DNA from: Candidatus Phaeomarinobacter ectocarpi
Lineage (GTDB): Bacteria > Pseudomonadota > Alphaproteobacteria > CGMCC-115125
DNA: 64,000 nucleotides
Assembly: GCF_000689395.1 (NCBI RefSeq)
Contig: NZ_HG966617.1
Span: forward strand, 2,072,274-2,136,273
Direction: 5' to 3'
Shown here: positions 26,943 to 36,801 of the stretch, piece by piece
Layout: each line of letters opens with the position of its first letter
How positions within the stretch are numbered: the stretch's first letter is position 1
Notes under the pieces: model-generated
Seen by the model: only the letters and a program-made list of their open reading frames with translations
Database searches by the model: none
Told to the model about the DNA's origin: nothing
Program-made: the position numbers and the translations under genes

Positions 26943-28139
26943 TCAGGCCTGAATCGGCTTCACCAGGGATGCAGCCTCTTTGGCGCGGTCTCGGGCCGTG
27001 TCCACGTCCTTGGCACACACAACCGCCACGCCCATGCGTCGCCTTACAAACGCTTCTGGCTTGCCGAACAGTCGGATTTGGCTTTCTGGCACCCGCAAAG
27101 CGTCATCCAGACCGTCATAGGCAATGCCCTTGGCGGCCATGCCGCCATAGATCACCGCACTGGCCGCCGGCTGAGCCAGCCCGGCAGACACAGGAAGGCC
27201 CAGAATGGCGCGTGCATGCAGTGCAAACTCGCTCTGCCGCTGGGAGCCGAGTGTGACCAGCCCCGTATCATGAGGACGCGGGCTGACCTCGGAGAACCAG
27301 ACGTCGTCCCCCTTCACAAACATTTCCACACCGAACACACCGCGACCGCCGAGCCGGGTCGTCACTTTGGCCGCAATCTGCTGGGCCGTCGCCAGGGCCC
27401 GTTCTGACATCGCCTGCGGCTGCCAGCTTTCCACATAGTCGCCGTGTTCCTGACGATGCCCGATCGGTGCACAGAAGGACGTTTCAATCGCCCCCTGCGC
27501 ATCCAGCGACCGAACCGTCAAAAGCGTGATTTCATAATCAAAGTCGATGCGCCCCTCGACGATGACGCGGGCCTCTTCCACCCGCCCCGCCTGCAGCGCG
27601 TAGGCCCACGCATCGGACACTTCTTCGGCGCTTTGAACAAAGCTCTGACCCTTGCCCGAGGACGACATCACCGGCTTGACGAACACCGGCATCCCGATAT
27701 CGGCAGCGGCTTTGCCAAGTTCCCGCTCGCTTGTGGCAAAGGCATAAGGAGATGTCGGCAGACCTAATTCTTCCGCGGCCAGTCGCCGGATGCCTTCGCG
27801 ATTCATCGTGAGCTGTGCCGCTTCAGCTGTTGGAATGACTTCCGCCACACCTTCAGTCTCAATGGCTGCGAGCTCGCTGGTGGCGATGGCCTCGATTTCC
27901 GGCACGATGATGTGCGGCCGCTCGGCCTGAACCACCCGCCGGATCTCATTGCCCTTGGTCATGTCGATGACGTGGGACCGGTGCGCCACCTGCATCGCAG
28001 GTGCACCCGCATATCGGTCCACGGCAATGACTTCAGCGCCGAAGCGCTGCAGTTCTATCGCCACTTCCTTGCCCAATTCGCCGGACCCCAGCAGCATGAT
28101 ACGGGTTGCAGAGGAAGAAAGCGGCGTACCGATGCGCAT
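26943..28139 (-). CDS. purT: Formate-dependent phosphoribosylglycinamide formyltransferase
   Basis: ATP-grasp enzyme that formylates GAR using formate and ATP in purine synthesis, an alternative to PurN. The 398 residues begin with [31 protein letters not shown], the PurK/PurT preATP-grasp fold. The ATP-grasp region has [14 protein letters not shown] and [29 protein letters not shown] near 290-320. Length is normal for PurT. It starts 24 bases after the SDR gene stop on the same strand, so the two may be co-transcribed. Confidence 0.96.
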   Translation of the reverse strand: MRIGTPLSSSATRIMLLGSGELGKEVAIELQRFGAEVIAVDRYAGAPAMQVAHRSHVIDMTKGNEIRRVVQAERPHIIVPEIEAIATSELAAIETEGVAEVIPTAEAAQLTMNREGIRRLAAEELGLPTSPYAFATSERELGKAAADIGMPVFVKPVMSSSGKGQSFVQSAEEVSDAWAYALQAGRVEEARVIVEGRIDFDYEITLLTVRSLDAQGAIETSFCAPIGHRQEHGDYVESWQPQAMSERALATAQQIAAKVTTRLGGRGVFGVEMFVKGDDVWFSEVSPRPHDTGLVTLGSQRQSEFALHARAILGLPVSAGLAQPAASAVIYGGMAAKGIAYDGLDDALRVPESQIRLFGKPEAFVRRRMGVAVVCAKDVDTARDRAKEAASLVKPIQA

Positions 28140-28163
28140 GTGGGGCCTCGTAGGGGGAAGGAG

Positions 28164-29126
28164 TTAGGCGAACTGCTCTCCTACCATTTCTTCAGACTTA
28201 GTCCAAAGGGCTGCCGCTGTTTTGGGGTCCTGCGCGTGAGGTAGAACGCCACCACGAATTTCCGCCATCCGTTCAGGTGTCACCTGCTCCGACTTGTGGC
28301 AGTCCTCGCAGTAATACCCGCCTTCGCCATCAAGCTCAGGTGCCGTTGCACACCAGGCGGCAGTTGCCCCGCCCTGCTCCACGGTCTTGAAACCCGGATG
28401 CACTTCACCCTTGTCATTAACCCAGCCAAGCACCTTGAATTCCTCGGGATCCATGTCGCGTTGCAGGTTGGTCATGATGCCGCCGGGATGGACAGAAAAG
28501 GCGCGAATACCCCGGTCCTTGAACCGATTGTCCAGCTCAAGCGCAAACAGCGCATTGGCTGTTTTTGCCCGTCCATACGCGGTCCACTTCTCGTATTCGG
28601 TCGTCTCGAAATTCGGGTCATCGAGGCTGACATCGCAAATACGGTGACCCGTCGACGACAATGCAACAACCCGCGCACCGTCCGCTTTTTCAAGGGCAGG
28701 CAGCAGATGGCCGAACAGCACGAAGTGGCCAAGGTGATTGGTGCCGAACTGGCTTTCAAAGCCTTGCGCCGTCTTGCGATGTGGGGTCGCCATGATGCCC
28801 GCATTGTTGATCAGAATGTCGAGCTGCTTGCCGGTTGCAACGAACCCATCAGCAAACGCACGCACACTGTCCAGATCACCAAGATCAAGCGCCCCGGTCT
28901 CAACATTGCTGTTTCCAGTGGTCTTCTTGATGTCATCAACCACGCTCTTGAGCTTGTCCGGGCTGCGCCCCGGAATGATCACATGCGCCCCGGCACCGGC
29001 CAGCGCCCGCGCCGTTTCAACGCCCAGGCCTGACGAAGCGCCGGTCACAATTGCGACTTTGCCTGAGAGGTCCAGCCCTTCAACCACGTCTGCGGCTGAA
29101 GACCGCATTCCAAATTCTCGCGCCAT
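28164..29126 (-). CDS. Short-chain dehydrogenase/reductase (retinol-dehydrogenase-like)
   Basis: NAD(P)-dependent oxidoreductase of unknown substrate, 320 residues. It has the cofactor motif TGASSGLG near 29-36, NNAGIM, the catalytic Ser in VVALSSTGH and YGRAKTANA for Tyr and Lys. The sequence resembles the WW-domain oxidoreductase/retinol dehydrogenase subgroup. A C-terminal YYCEDCHKSEQ stretch holds two cysteines that could bind metal. ATG 29126 follows GGGAGAGAG; the frame extends to 29192 without family support. It is divergent from the hydrolase gene. Confidence 0.9.
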   Translation of the reverse strand: MAREFGMRSSAADVVEGLDLSGKVAIVTGASSGLGVETARALAGAGAHVIIPGRSPDKLKSVVDDIKKTTGNSNVETGALDLGDLDSVRAFADGFVATGKQLDILINNAGIMATPHRKTAQGFESQFGTNHLGHFVLFGHLLPALEKADGARVVALSSTGHRICDVSLDDPNFETTEYEKWTAYGRAKTANALFALELDNRFKDRGIRAFSVHPGGIMTNLQRDMDPEEFKVLGWVNDKGEVHPGFKTVEQGGATAAWCATAPELDGEGGYYCEDCHKSEQVTPERMAEIRGGVLPHAQDPKTAAALWTKSEEMVGEQFA

Positions 29127-29236
29127 ACGTCTCTCTCCCTGATAGTGTCCAAACGGAGTCGCCGTAGCGCTCCACTGATCATTCTTAAACATGACCCACG
29201 GTCATTTAATTACATGCTAGGCTATTTCAACCGCCG

Positions 29237-30004
29237 ATGGCCACAACAGAAATCATAAAACGGACTCATCCCGTGCAACGAATCCCGTCATTGCCCAAAT
29301 CCATGCGCTTCCGTGATGTTCTCGGTGAAGGCCGCGCCATACTCGAGCTTGGGACATTGCCCGCATCCCTACCCGCCCTGATGAGCCTCAGCCCCCGCGG
29401 TGACGGTCAGCCCGTGCTGACGCTCCCGGGCCTTATGGCATCGGATAGCTCCATGGCCATCATGCGCCGCTTTCTTCGCGAGCTGGGCTATTCGGTACAC
29501 CCGTGGAAGCTTGGCCGCAATCTTGGCCCCAATGCTGAGCTGCGTGCCGGCATGATGGCGCGCCTTGAAGAAATTGAAGGCCGCGTTGGCCGCAGGGTCT
29601 CAATTGTCGGCTGGTCACTGGGCGGCATCTACGCCCGGGAACTTGCCCGCCGCTCACCCCGGCTTGTCCGCCAGGTCATTACGCTCGCAAGCCCGTTTGC
29701 CGCCGGCATGCGCATGGACAACAACTATGTGGATGAGGCCCTGGCCGAGCGCCTGCGCACGCCTCCGCCCGTACCATGCACAGCCCTGTATACGCGCCAC
29801 GATGGCGTCGTTCCCTGGCAGACCTGCCGCGAGGATGTTCATCCGCACACGGAAAACATTGAGATCCCGGCAACCCACATCGGCATCGGCGTCAACGCCC
29901 TGGCGCTTTATGCCATTGCGGATCGTCTGGCCCAGCCCGAAGGCAAGTGGCAGCCCTTCAAGAAGAACGGCGTCAAGTCCCTGCTCTATCGCGAACGAGG
30001 CTAA
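29237..30004 (+). CDS. Alpha/beta hydrolase
   Basis: Probable esterase or lipase of 255 residues. The nucleophile elbow is GWSLGGIYA, preceded by PVLTLPGLMASDSSM, which is the oxyanion-side strand. The acid is probably the Asp in YTRHDGVVPW and the His is in PATHIGIGVN. No signal peptide is seen. The MFS gene starts 3 bases after its stop and is probably translationally coupled. Its substrate is unknown; the close pairing with an efflux-type transporter suggests handling of a toxic or signalling ester. Confidence 0.88.
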   Translation: MATTEIIKRTHPVQRIPSLPKSMRFRDVLGEGRAILELGTLPASLPALMSLSPRGDGQPVLTLPGLMASDSSMAIMRRFLRELGYSVHPWKLGRNLGPNAELRAGMMARLEEIEGRVGRRVSIVGWSLGGIYARELARRSPRLVRQVITLASPFAAGMRMDNNYVDEALAERLRTPPPVPCTALYTRHDGVVPWQTCREDVHPHTENIEIPATHIGIGVNALALYAIADRLAQPEGKWQPFKKNGVKSLLYRERG

Positions 30005-30007
30005 GAG

Positions 30008-31282
30008 GTGTCCAGCGAAGCGGAGGCCACGAAAAATCCGGTCGCCAAACGCGCCCTTCCCTTCCTGCTCATCACCATTCTGATTGATGCGATCGGCGTC
30101 GGCATCATTGTGCCGGTATTGCCCAGCCTGATCACCGAAGTAACGGAGCTGGACCTGTCCGATGCCGCCTTGTGGGGCGGCGCGCTCATTTTCATCTACG
30201 CCCTGATGAGCTTTCTGTTTGCGCCGGTGCTCGGCAATCTGTCGGACCGGTTTGGCCGACGGCCGGTGCTTATTATTGGCCTGACCGTTCTTGGTATCGA
30301 CTACGTGGTCATGGCGCTGGCCCCCACTATCTGGTGGCTTTTGGTCGGGCGCACCATGTCCGGCATCGCTGCGGCCACCTTCACCACCGCCAATGCCTAC
30401 ATCGCCGACGTGACAACACCCAATGACCGCGCGAAATCCTACGGGCTGCTCGGTGCCGCATGGGGCACAGGCTTCATGATGGGGCCGGTGCTGGGTGGAT
30501 TGGTAGCCGACTTTGCCGACAGCGCCCGCGCACCATTCTATCTGGCTGCCGTGCTTGCCTTTGCCAACGCCGCTTACGGCTTCCTCCTCCTGCCCGAAAG
30601 CCTGCCCCCCGAGAAGCGCCGCGCCTTTGATATCAAGCGGGCAAACACCATTGGTGCTATCCGCATGGTCGCCAAGCATCCGGGCCTGCTGGGGCTGCTC
30701 ATCGCGATGGTGTTCTACCAGATCGGTCACGATGCCAATCCGGCCATTTGGTCGTTCTACACCATGTACAAATTCGGATGGGACGCGGGCGACGTCGGCT
30801 GGTCGCTGGGGTTTGTCGGCGTCTGCCTGATCTTCTCGATGGGATGGCTGACAGGCTATGCTGTCCCGCGACTGGGAGAAAAACGCGCCATACTCATTGG
30901 ATTCACCAGCGCAGGCATCGGCTTTCTGGGATATGCCCTCGCCACTCAAAGCTGGATGATGTACGTCGCCACCATCTTCTTCGCCATGGTCGGCATCGGC
31001 TCTTCCGCCCTGCGGTCAGTTCTGTCCAAACAGGTGTCAGAAACAGAACAGGGCGAACTGCAGGGTGCCATCACCAGCGTGATGGGCCTCACGGCCATCT
31101 TTACGCCGCTTGTGATGACCGGTCTTTTCTCGGCCTTCACCGGTGACGATGCACCAATCCATCTGCCCGGAGCGCCCTACCTCCTCGCAACGGTGGCCAT
31201 GGTCGCGAGCATCTGCATGGTCCTGATCTTCATCGGGCGAGTGGCCGTCAAACCGCAGCCGGCAAGAGGTGACGCGGACTAA
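30008..31282 (+). CDS. MFS transporter of the TetA-like drug:H+ antiporter group
   Basis: Inner-membrane proton antiporter, 424 residues with about twelve membrane segments. The opening LLITILIDAIGVGIIVPVLPSL and motif A as GNLSDRFGRRPVLIIGL are those of the Tet/TCR group (class A-G-like). Motif C appears as GAAWGTGFMMGPVLGGL. The start is GTG 30008, right after the hydrolase stop with AAGAGG between them. Actual tetracycline export is not shown: environmental alphaproteobacteria carry many such homologues for other compounds. It is convergent with the cation transporter gene. Confidence 0.92.
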   Translation: MSSEAEATKNPVAKRALPFLLITILIDAIGVGIIVPVLPSLITEVTELDLSDAALWGGALIFIYALMSFLFAPVLGNLSDRFGRRPVLIIGLTVLGIDYVVMALAPTIWWLLVGRTMSGIAAATFTTANAYIADVTTPNDRAKSYGLLGAAWGTGFMMGPVLGGLVADFADSARAPFYLAAVLAFANAAYGFLLLPESLPPEKRRAFDIKRANTIGAIRMVAKHPGLLGLLIAMVFYQIGHDANPAIWSFYTMYKFGWDAGDVGWSLGFVGVCLIFSMGWLTGYAVPRLGEKRAILIGFTSAGIGFLGYALATQSWMMYVATIFFAMVGIGSSALRSVLSKQVSETEQGELQGAITSVMGLTAIFTPLVMTGLFSAFTGDDAPIHLPGAPYLLATVAMVASICMVLIFIGRVAVKPQPARGDAD

Positions 31283-31902
31283 GCGGCAACCGGTATCGAC
31301 CGCAGCTCTGCGCGCGCCTGCTGGATGATGGACACTGCGGAGCTTGTAAACAACCACGCCATGAAAGCCGCAACCGCAAGGTCCGGCCAGGCCGTCCCTG
31401 AAACAGCGACCACACCTGCAGCAGCAATCACGGCAACATTGCCGATCGCATCATTTCGGCTGCACAGCCAGACAGACCGCACATTGGCATCCCCATCCCG
31501 AAACTTCATCAGGATCAGGACACTCACGATGTTTGCCACTAGCGCCAGTGCGGCAATGCTCCCCATGATTTCTGCTGATGGATCGTTGAGAAAAATCACG
31601 CGATACGCCGTCAGGCCAAGCACCCCCAGGCCCATGAGAAGCAGCGAGAAACCTTTGACAAGCGCTGCCCGTGCCCGCCAGTGCAGCGCCATACCAATGA
31701 CCATCAGCGACATGGCGTATGTCGCCGTATCACCGGCAAAGTCCAGCGCATCAGCCTTGAGCGCCATGGATTGCCCGGCAAAGCCGGCACTCCCTTCCAC
31801 GAAAAACATCACGCCGTTAATGGCAATCACGGCCCATAATGCCCGTTTGTAGGCAGCACTTGCCCCGTCAAAATCCACGTCGTGATTGCACCCTGCGCTC
31901 AT
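31279..31902 (-). CDS. Short cation diffusion facilitator-like heavy-metal transporter
   Basis: Probable Zn/Cd/Co exporter in the inner membrane, 207 residues with six hydrophobic segments. The first metal pair is in ALKADALDFAGD and the second region is WLCSRNDAIGN, corresponding to transmembrane segments 2 and 5 of CDF proteins, with Asp or Asn in place of the usual His. The C-terminal cytoplasmic dimer domain is absent. ATG 31902 follows AGGTGAC; the frame extends to 32034 over the regulator promoter. A MerR-type promoter and a divergent MerR regulator indicate metal-induced expression. It overlaps the MFS stop by 4 bases, tail to tail. Confidence 0.82.
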   Translation of the reverse strand: MSAGCNHDVDFDGASAAYKRALWAVIAINGVMFFVEGSAGFAGQSMALKADALDFAGDTATYAMSLMVIGMALHWRARAALVKGFSLLLMGLGVLGLTAYRVIFLNDPSAEIMGSIAALALVANIVSVLILMKFRDGDANVRSVWLCSRNDAIGNVAVIAAAGVVAVSGTAWPDLAVAAFMAWLFTSSAVSIIQQARAELRSIPVAA

Positions 31903-31948
31903 GTCACCTGCCTTTGAAATTGGGCTTGTATCTGCCCCGGTGACAGTC

Positions 31949-31979
31949 AACATAGGAGCTACAGCGACTAGAGCTTCAA
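31949..31979 (-). promoter_or_regulatory. MerR-type promoter of the cation transporter (19-bp spacer, operator in spacer)
   Basis: On the minus strand TTGAAG (31979-31974) and TATGTT (31954-31949) are 19 bases apart, the overlong spacing typical of MerR-activated promoters. The spacer contains the dyad agct-N11-agct with inner matching AG and CT (31957-31975). It faces the transporter gene and lies just before the divergent MerR gene. Confidence 0.72.
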
Positions 31980-32004
31980 GAGGCAAATCTAAAAAGGCGC
32001 AAAA

Positions 32005-32457
32005 ATGTTCACGATCGGAAAGCTGGCAAAGCAAAGCGGCGTCAAGGTTCAGACCATCCGCTACTACGAGGAAATCGGCCTGATGCCGATCGCGGAACGC
32101 TCAGCGGGCAATCAGCGCCTCTACACCCAGGCCCATGCAGACCGGCTGGGATTTGTCCGCCACGGGCGCGAGCTGGGGTTCCCCCTCGACGCCATCCGTA
32201 CACTGCTGGATCTGACCGACAAACCCGATGCCTCTTGCGAAGAAGCAGACCAGATAGCCCGTGCCCGCCTGCAAGAAGTCGAAAGCCGCATCGCGCGCTT
32301 GGAAGCCCTCAAGACAGAACTCACCCGCATGATTGCGCAATGCGCACATGGAACCGCATCGGACTGCCGGGTGATTGAAGTGCTGGCGGCGACAGATCAC
32401 GCAGAATGCGCAACCGATGACCATCTGGCAGACGCAACGCCTAGGCTTGCGCCCTGA
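32005..32457 (+). CDS. MerR-family metal-responsive regulator (ZntR/CadR-like)
   Basis: Dimeric activator that twists an overlong promoter on metal binding. The 150 residues start MFTIGKLAKQSGVKVQTIRYYEEIGL (winged helix), followed by a long dimerisation helix at about 80-112. Putative metal ligands are Cys78, Cys113, His115 and Cys121, in the pattern of Zn/Cd/Pb regulators (ZntR uses Cys79, Cys114, His119, Cys124). It is transcribed away from the cation transporter, with the candidate operator between them. Confidence 0.9.
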   Translation: MFTIGKLAKQSGVKVQTIRYYEEIGLMPIAERSAGNQRLYTQAHADRLGFVRHGRELGFPLDAIRTLLDLTDKPDASCEEADQIARARLQEVESRIARLEALKTELTRMIAQCAHGTASDCRVIEVLAATDHAECATDDHLADATPRLAP

Positions 32458-33133
32458 CCGCCGCAATCGCCGCAGCCAGACCACCCGCCGGACTCGTCAG
32501 CACAGGCACGGACATATCCATGCCGTCCAGCGCATCCATCATGGAGGCTTGAGCCAGCACGATGACATTGGCTCCGGCCTGCTGGGCCAGGAGAATGCTA
32601 TCGGCAATAAGCTGGTTCATCTTGTCCGTGTCGCCAGCCTCAAATGCATCCCACGCCCCGTCAACCAGGACCGGAGCGATGTCCGGCTTTTCGGCAACAT
32701 GGCGCACTTCATCCGCAACCAGGTCACAGGTTGGTTGGAGCGTGCATTTGAGGGTCGCAAGAACGGCAATCGAGCGACCCGCCCGCGCTGCCTCCGCAGC
32801 CATGGGGCGATCCACGCGAAGAACGGGTTTTTCCGTTTTGGCATTTGCTTCATCCGCAGCGGGACCAAGCGTGGAACAGGTGCAAAGCACAGCATCCGAG
32901 GACGCGGTGGCTTCGTGCAGGATGCGCACCGCACGGGCGCGCGTGTCCTCGGGAAGAACGCCGGACACGATCGCGCGCTGCAGCAGGTCTTCACGCACCA
33001 GATGAGACAACCGGATCTCCGGCTGGTCCTGACTGATGTCACCGCCGGTGAGGCGCGCAAAAAGACGTTCAAAAACGTCAACGTGCCGGGGCGACGTGTG
33101 CAGCAGTGTCAAAACAAGAGCACGACGCTTCAC
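32441..33133 (-). CDS. Asp/Glu racemase superfamily-like protein
   Basis: Cytoplasmic protein of 230 residues with the two half-site motifs of the Asp/Glu/hydantoin racemase superfamily: AVLCTCSTLGPAADEA, holding a potential catalytic Cys, and later VIVLAQASMM, where the second Cys is replaced. Between them is SIAVLATLKCTLQPT. With one Cys missing at the usual position, a racemase reaction is uncertain; decarboxylase- or isomerase-like members also exist. I chose GTG 33133, preceded by a strong GGAGG; the frame extends to 33238. It lies 62 bases after ilvC on the same strand and its 3' end overlaps the MerR gene tail. Confidence 0.75.
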   Translation of the reverse strand: MKRRALVLTLLHTSPRHVDVFERLFARLTGGDISQDQPEIRLSHLVREDLLQRAIVSGVLPEDTRARAVRILHEATASSDAVLCTCSTLGPAADEANAKTEKPVLRVDRPMAAEAARAGRSIAVLATLKCTLQPTCDLVADEVRHVAEKPDIAPVLVDGAWDAFEAGDTDKMNQLIADSILLAQQAGANVIVLAQASMMDALDGMDMSVPVLTSPAGGLAAAIAAVRAQA

Positions 33134-33195
33134 GTTACCTCCGGCACGCTTACATGGTTGGACCTGGGTCGATAATCCGACGAGCGGATTGTGAC

Positions 33196-34227
<1,032 letters not shown>

Positions 34228-34272
34228 TTATCTGCGGTCGGTTGTTCAGTGTGGCCGAATATTTGGCCGTGA

Positions 34273-34785
34273 TTACATCTGCTCCGCACCGCGGGCAATG
34301 GCGACGACGCCGGTACGGCTGACATCGACAAGGCCCAGCGGGCGCATGAGATTGACGAATGCATTGATCTTTTCCGGCGAGCCGGTGATCTCAAAAACGA
34401 AAGACGAGTGCGTGGTGTCCAGCACACTGGCGCGGAAGGCATCAGACAGGCGCAGCGCCTCAACGCGTTTCTCGCCGGTGCCGGAGACTTTCACCAGCGC
34501 CATTTCGCGCTCAATGGAAATCGTGTCCAGCGTCAGGTCCACTACCTTGTGAACCGGCACCAGCCGGTCCAGCTGGGCCTTGATCTGTTCAATCACCATG
34601 GGCGTGCCATTGGTCACAATGGTGATGCGCGACTTGTGCGCATCTTCATCGACCTCGGCGACAGTCAGGCTCTCAATATTGTATCCGCGCCCTGAAAACA
34701 GGCCGATGACACGCGCCAGAACGCCCGCCTCGTTGTCCACGAGAACGGCAATGGTGTGGCTTTCAATTTCGGCAGCAGCTGGCAT
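34273..34785 (-). CDS. ilvH: Acetolactate synthase regulatory (small) subunit
   Basis: Binds valine through its ACT domain and activates the large subunit. The 170 residues have the N-terminal ACT domain (HTIAVLVDNEAGVLARVIGLFSGRGYNIESLTV) and the C-terminal ACT-like domain (ALRLSDAFRASVLDTTHSSFVFEITGS). ATG 34785 was chosen; the frame extends upstream without family support into a region with a large stem-loop. It lies between ilvI and ilvC. Confidence 0.96.
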   Translation of the reverse strand: MPAAAEIESHTIAVLVDNEAGVLARVIGLFSGRGYNIESLTVAEVDEDAHKSRITIVTNGTPMVIEQIKAQLDRLVPVHKVVDLTLDTISIEREMALVKVSGTGEKRVEALRLSDAFRASVLDTTHSSFVFEITGSPEKINAFVNLMRPLGLVDVSRTGVVAIARGAEQM

Positions 34786-34840
34786 GAAAAGTGAGCTTCT
34801 CTCGGACTTATTGGGGTTTTTCGTCTTTTTTGAATGATCA

Positions 34841-34875
34841 AATGGCCGGTCCGGCGAACTGCCGGACCGGCCATT
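34841..34875 (-). repeat. Perfect 15-bp inverted repeat between ilvI and ilvH
   Basis: aatggccggtccggc at 34841-34855 and its exact complement at 34861-34875 flank a 5-base loop. In minus-strand RNA it lies 19 bases past the ilvI stop and is followed by UUGAUCAUUC, so it is at best a partial terminator. It probably tunes ilvI:ilvH stoichiometry or mRNA decay. Confidence 0.75.
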
Positions 34876-34893
34876 CAAAGAGGTGCGGGCGCG

Positions 34894-36657
34894 TTATACG
34901 AGGATTTTGCCTTCTTCGGAAATAGCATCCGTCGGGTCTTTGGCCTCATCCGCCAGAATCATATCGTTATGAGCTGCCCCCGAGGGGATCATCGGGAAGC
35001 AGTTTTCAGTTTTATCAACGATGCAGTCGAACAGAACCGGCTTCTTCACATCCACCATTTCGCGGATCTTGTCGTCGAGTTCCGCCGGGGTTTCAGCCCG
35101 GATGCCGACGCCGCCATATGCCTCTGCCAGCTTTACAAAGTCCGGCAGCGCCTCGGAATAGGAATGTGAGTAGCGCGCGCCGTGCAGCAACTGCTGCCAC
35201 TGGCGGACCATGCCCATATATTCGTTGTTCAGGATGAAAATCTTGACCGGCAGATCATACTGGATCGCCGTCGACATCTCCTGCATGCACATCTGGATGG
35301 ACGCTTCACCGGCAATGTCCACAACCAGCGCATCAGGGTGCGCCATCTGCACGCCAATGGCAGCCGGAAGGCCATAGCCCATGGTGCCCAGACCACCGGA
35401 TGTCATCCAGCGGTTCGGCTCATCAAAATGGAAATGCTGGGCCGCCCACATCTGGTGCTGCCCGACTTCCGTCGTGATGTATGTGTCGGGGCCCTTGGTC
35501 AGTTCCCACAACCGCTGAACCGCATGCTGCGGCTTGATGATCGTGTCGGAGTTCTTGAACTCAAGCGATTTGCGCGCACGCCAACCTTCAATCTGTGACC
35601 ACCACTGCTCAAGTGATGCCTTGTCCTGCTTGGCGGCCTTGGCCTTCCACAGACGCAGCATGTCCTCAAGGACGTGGGCGACATCGCCGATGATCGGGAT
35701 ATCGACATGGACGTTCTTGTTGATGGACGACGGGTCGATATCAACGTGAATCTTCTTCGAGCCTGGCGCGAATTTGTCGAGGACGCCGGTGACGCGGTCG
35801 TCAAAGCGGGCACCCAGGTTGATCATGACGTCACAGTCATGCATCGCCCAGTTGGCTTCATACGTCCCGTGCATGCCCAGCATGCCCAGCCACTGCTTGT
35901 CGCTGGCAGGATAAGCACCCAGTCCCATCAAGGTGGACGTGATTGGGAAGCCGGTCGTGCGAACGAATTCACGCAGAAGCTGGCTTGCTTCCGGGCCTGA
36001 ATTGATGACGCCGCCGCCTGTATAGAAGATCGGCTTCTTGGCCGTGGCAATGAGATCAATCGCTTCCTTGATCCGATCGATGTTGCCTTTGACCTGCGGG
36101 CGGTATGTCGGGTGCCCTTGTGTGGTCGGCCCGGAATACATGCCCAGCTGAAACTGGATGTCCTTGGGGATATCAACAACAACCGGACCCGGACGACCAT
36201 GGGTCGCGACGTAAAACGCTTCGTGCAGAATGCGTGGCAGATCATCAACGGACTGAACCAGCCAATTATGCTTGGTGCACGGCCGCGTGATGCCGACCGT
36301 GTCCGCTTCCTGAAAGGCATCATTGCCAATCAGATGCGTCGGCACCTGGCCGGTAATGCAAACCAGCGGAATGGAATCCATAAGGGCATCTGTCAGACCG
36401 GTGACCGCATTGGTCGCACCGGGGCCTGAGGTAACCAGCACAACGCCCGGCTTGCCGGACGAGCGTGCATAGCCTTCAGCCGCATGAACAGCGCCCTGCT
36501 CATGGCGGACGAGCACGTGCTTGATCGATTCACGGTCAAAAAGCGCGTCATAGATGGGAAGCACGGCGCCGCCTGGATACCCGAACAGCGTATCCACGCC
36601 GTGGTCCTCCATGGCTTTGACAACCATCTCCGCACCGCTCAACTCGCGCGAGGCCAT
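34894..36657 (-). CDS. ilvI: Acetolactate synthase catalytic (large) subunit
   Basis: Thiamine-diphosphate enzyme condensing pyruvate to acetolactate. The 587 residues have the N-terminal PYR domain (FGYPGGAVLPIYDALF; RHEQGAVHAAEGYARSSGKPG with the catalytic Glu), the central FAD-binding domain, and the C-terminal ThDP motif region GTMGYGLPAAIGVQMAHPDALVVDIAGEASIQM, where GDG is replaced by GEA. ATG 36657 follows GAAGGA; the upstream frame has no family match. First gene of ilvI-ilvH-ilvC with a structured leader. Confidence 0.97.
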   Translation of the reverse strand: MASRELSGAEMVVKAMEDHGVDTLFGYPGGAVLPIYDALFDRESIKHVLVRHEQGAVHAAEGYARSSGKPGVVLVTSGPGATNAVTGLTDALMDSIPLVCITGQVPTHLIGNDAFQEADTVGITRPCTKHNWLVQSVDDLPRILHEAFYVATHGRPGPVVVDIPKDIQFQLGMYSGPTTQGHPTYRPQVKGNIDRIKEAIDLIATAKKPIFYTGGGVINSGPEASQLLREFVRTTGFPITSTLMGLGAYPASDKQWLGMLGMHGTYEANWAMHDCDVMINLGARFDDRVTGVLDKFAPGSKKIHVDIDPSSINKNVHVDIPIIGDVAHVLEDMLRLWKAKAAKQDKASLEQWWSQIEGWRARKSLEFKNSDTIIKPQHAVQRLWELTKGPDTYITTEVGQHQMWAAQHFHFDEPNRWMTSGGLGTMGYGLPAAIGVQMAHPDALVVDIAGEASIQMCMQEMSTAIQYDLPVKIFILNNEYMGMVRQWQQLLHGARYSHSYSEALPDFVKLAEAYGGVGIRAETPAELDDKIREMVDVKKPVLFDCIVDKTENCFPMIPSGAAHNDMILADEAKDPTDAISEEGKILV

Positions 36658-36680
36658 GACCCTAATCCTTCGTGTCCATG

Positions 36681-36713
36681 CCCGCCTTCGGCCAATTCGT
36701 TGCCAAAAGCGGG
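36681..36713 (-). promoter_or_regulatory. 12-bp hairpin in the ilvI leader, just before the ribosome site
   Basis: Minus-strand CCCGCUUUUGGC pairs with GCCGAAGGCGGG (12 bp including two G-U) around a 9-base loop, ending about 24 bases before the ilvI ATG. It may regulate ilvI translation or follow the preceding terminator-like hairpin. Confidence 0.45.
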
Positions 36714-36724
36714 AGAAATCCAAC

Positions 36725-36762
36725 AAAAAGGCTTCGGAAAAGGCACAAACCTGCCCCGAAGC
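36725..36762 (-). terminator. Terminator-like hairpin between miaA and ilvI
   Basis: Minus-strand GCUUCGG...CCGAAGC (7 bp, with an inner GGCA/UGCC pairing) is followed by CUUUUUG. It lies 40 bases past the miaA stop, but also just downstream of a good promoter facing ilvI, so it could end miaA transcripts or act in the ilvI leader. Confidence 0.65.
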
Positions 36763-36770
36763 GCGCGCGG

Positions 36771-36799
36771 ACATTAGGGCCGATTGTGCGCTGCGTCAA
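36771..36799 (-). promoter_or_regulatory. Sigma-70 promoter for ilvIHC
   Basis: TTGACG (36799-36794) and TAATGT (36776-36771) on the minus strand are exactly 17 bases apart. The site begins 3 bases past the miaA stop and about 110 bases before the ilvI ATG. Transcription should start near 36765. Confidence 0.7.
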
Positions 36800-36801
36800 G
36801 A

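Noticed and set aside
29654-30949. A 431-codon frame antisense to the hydrolase and MFS genes
   Set aside because: It crosses two well-supported genes and shows no family pattern.
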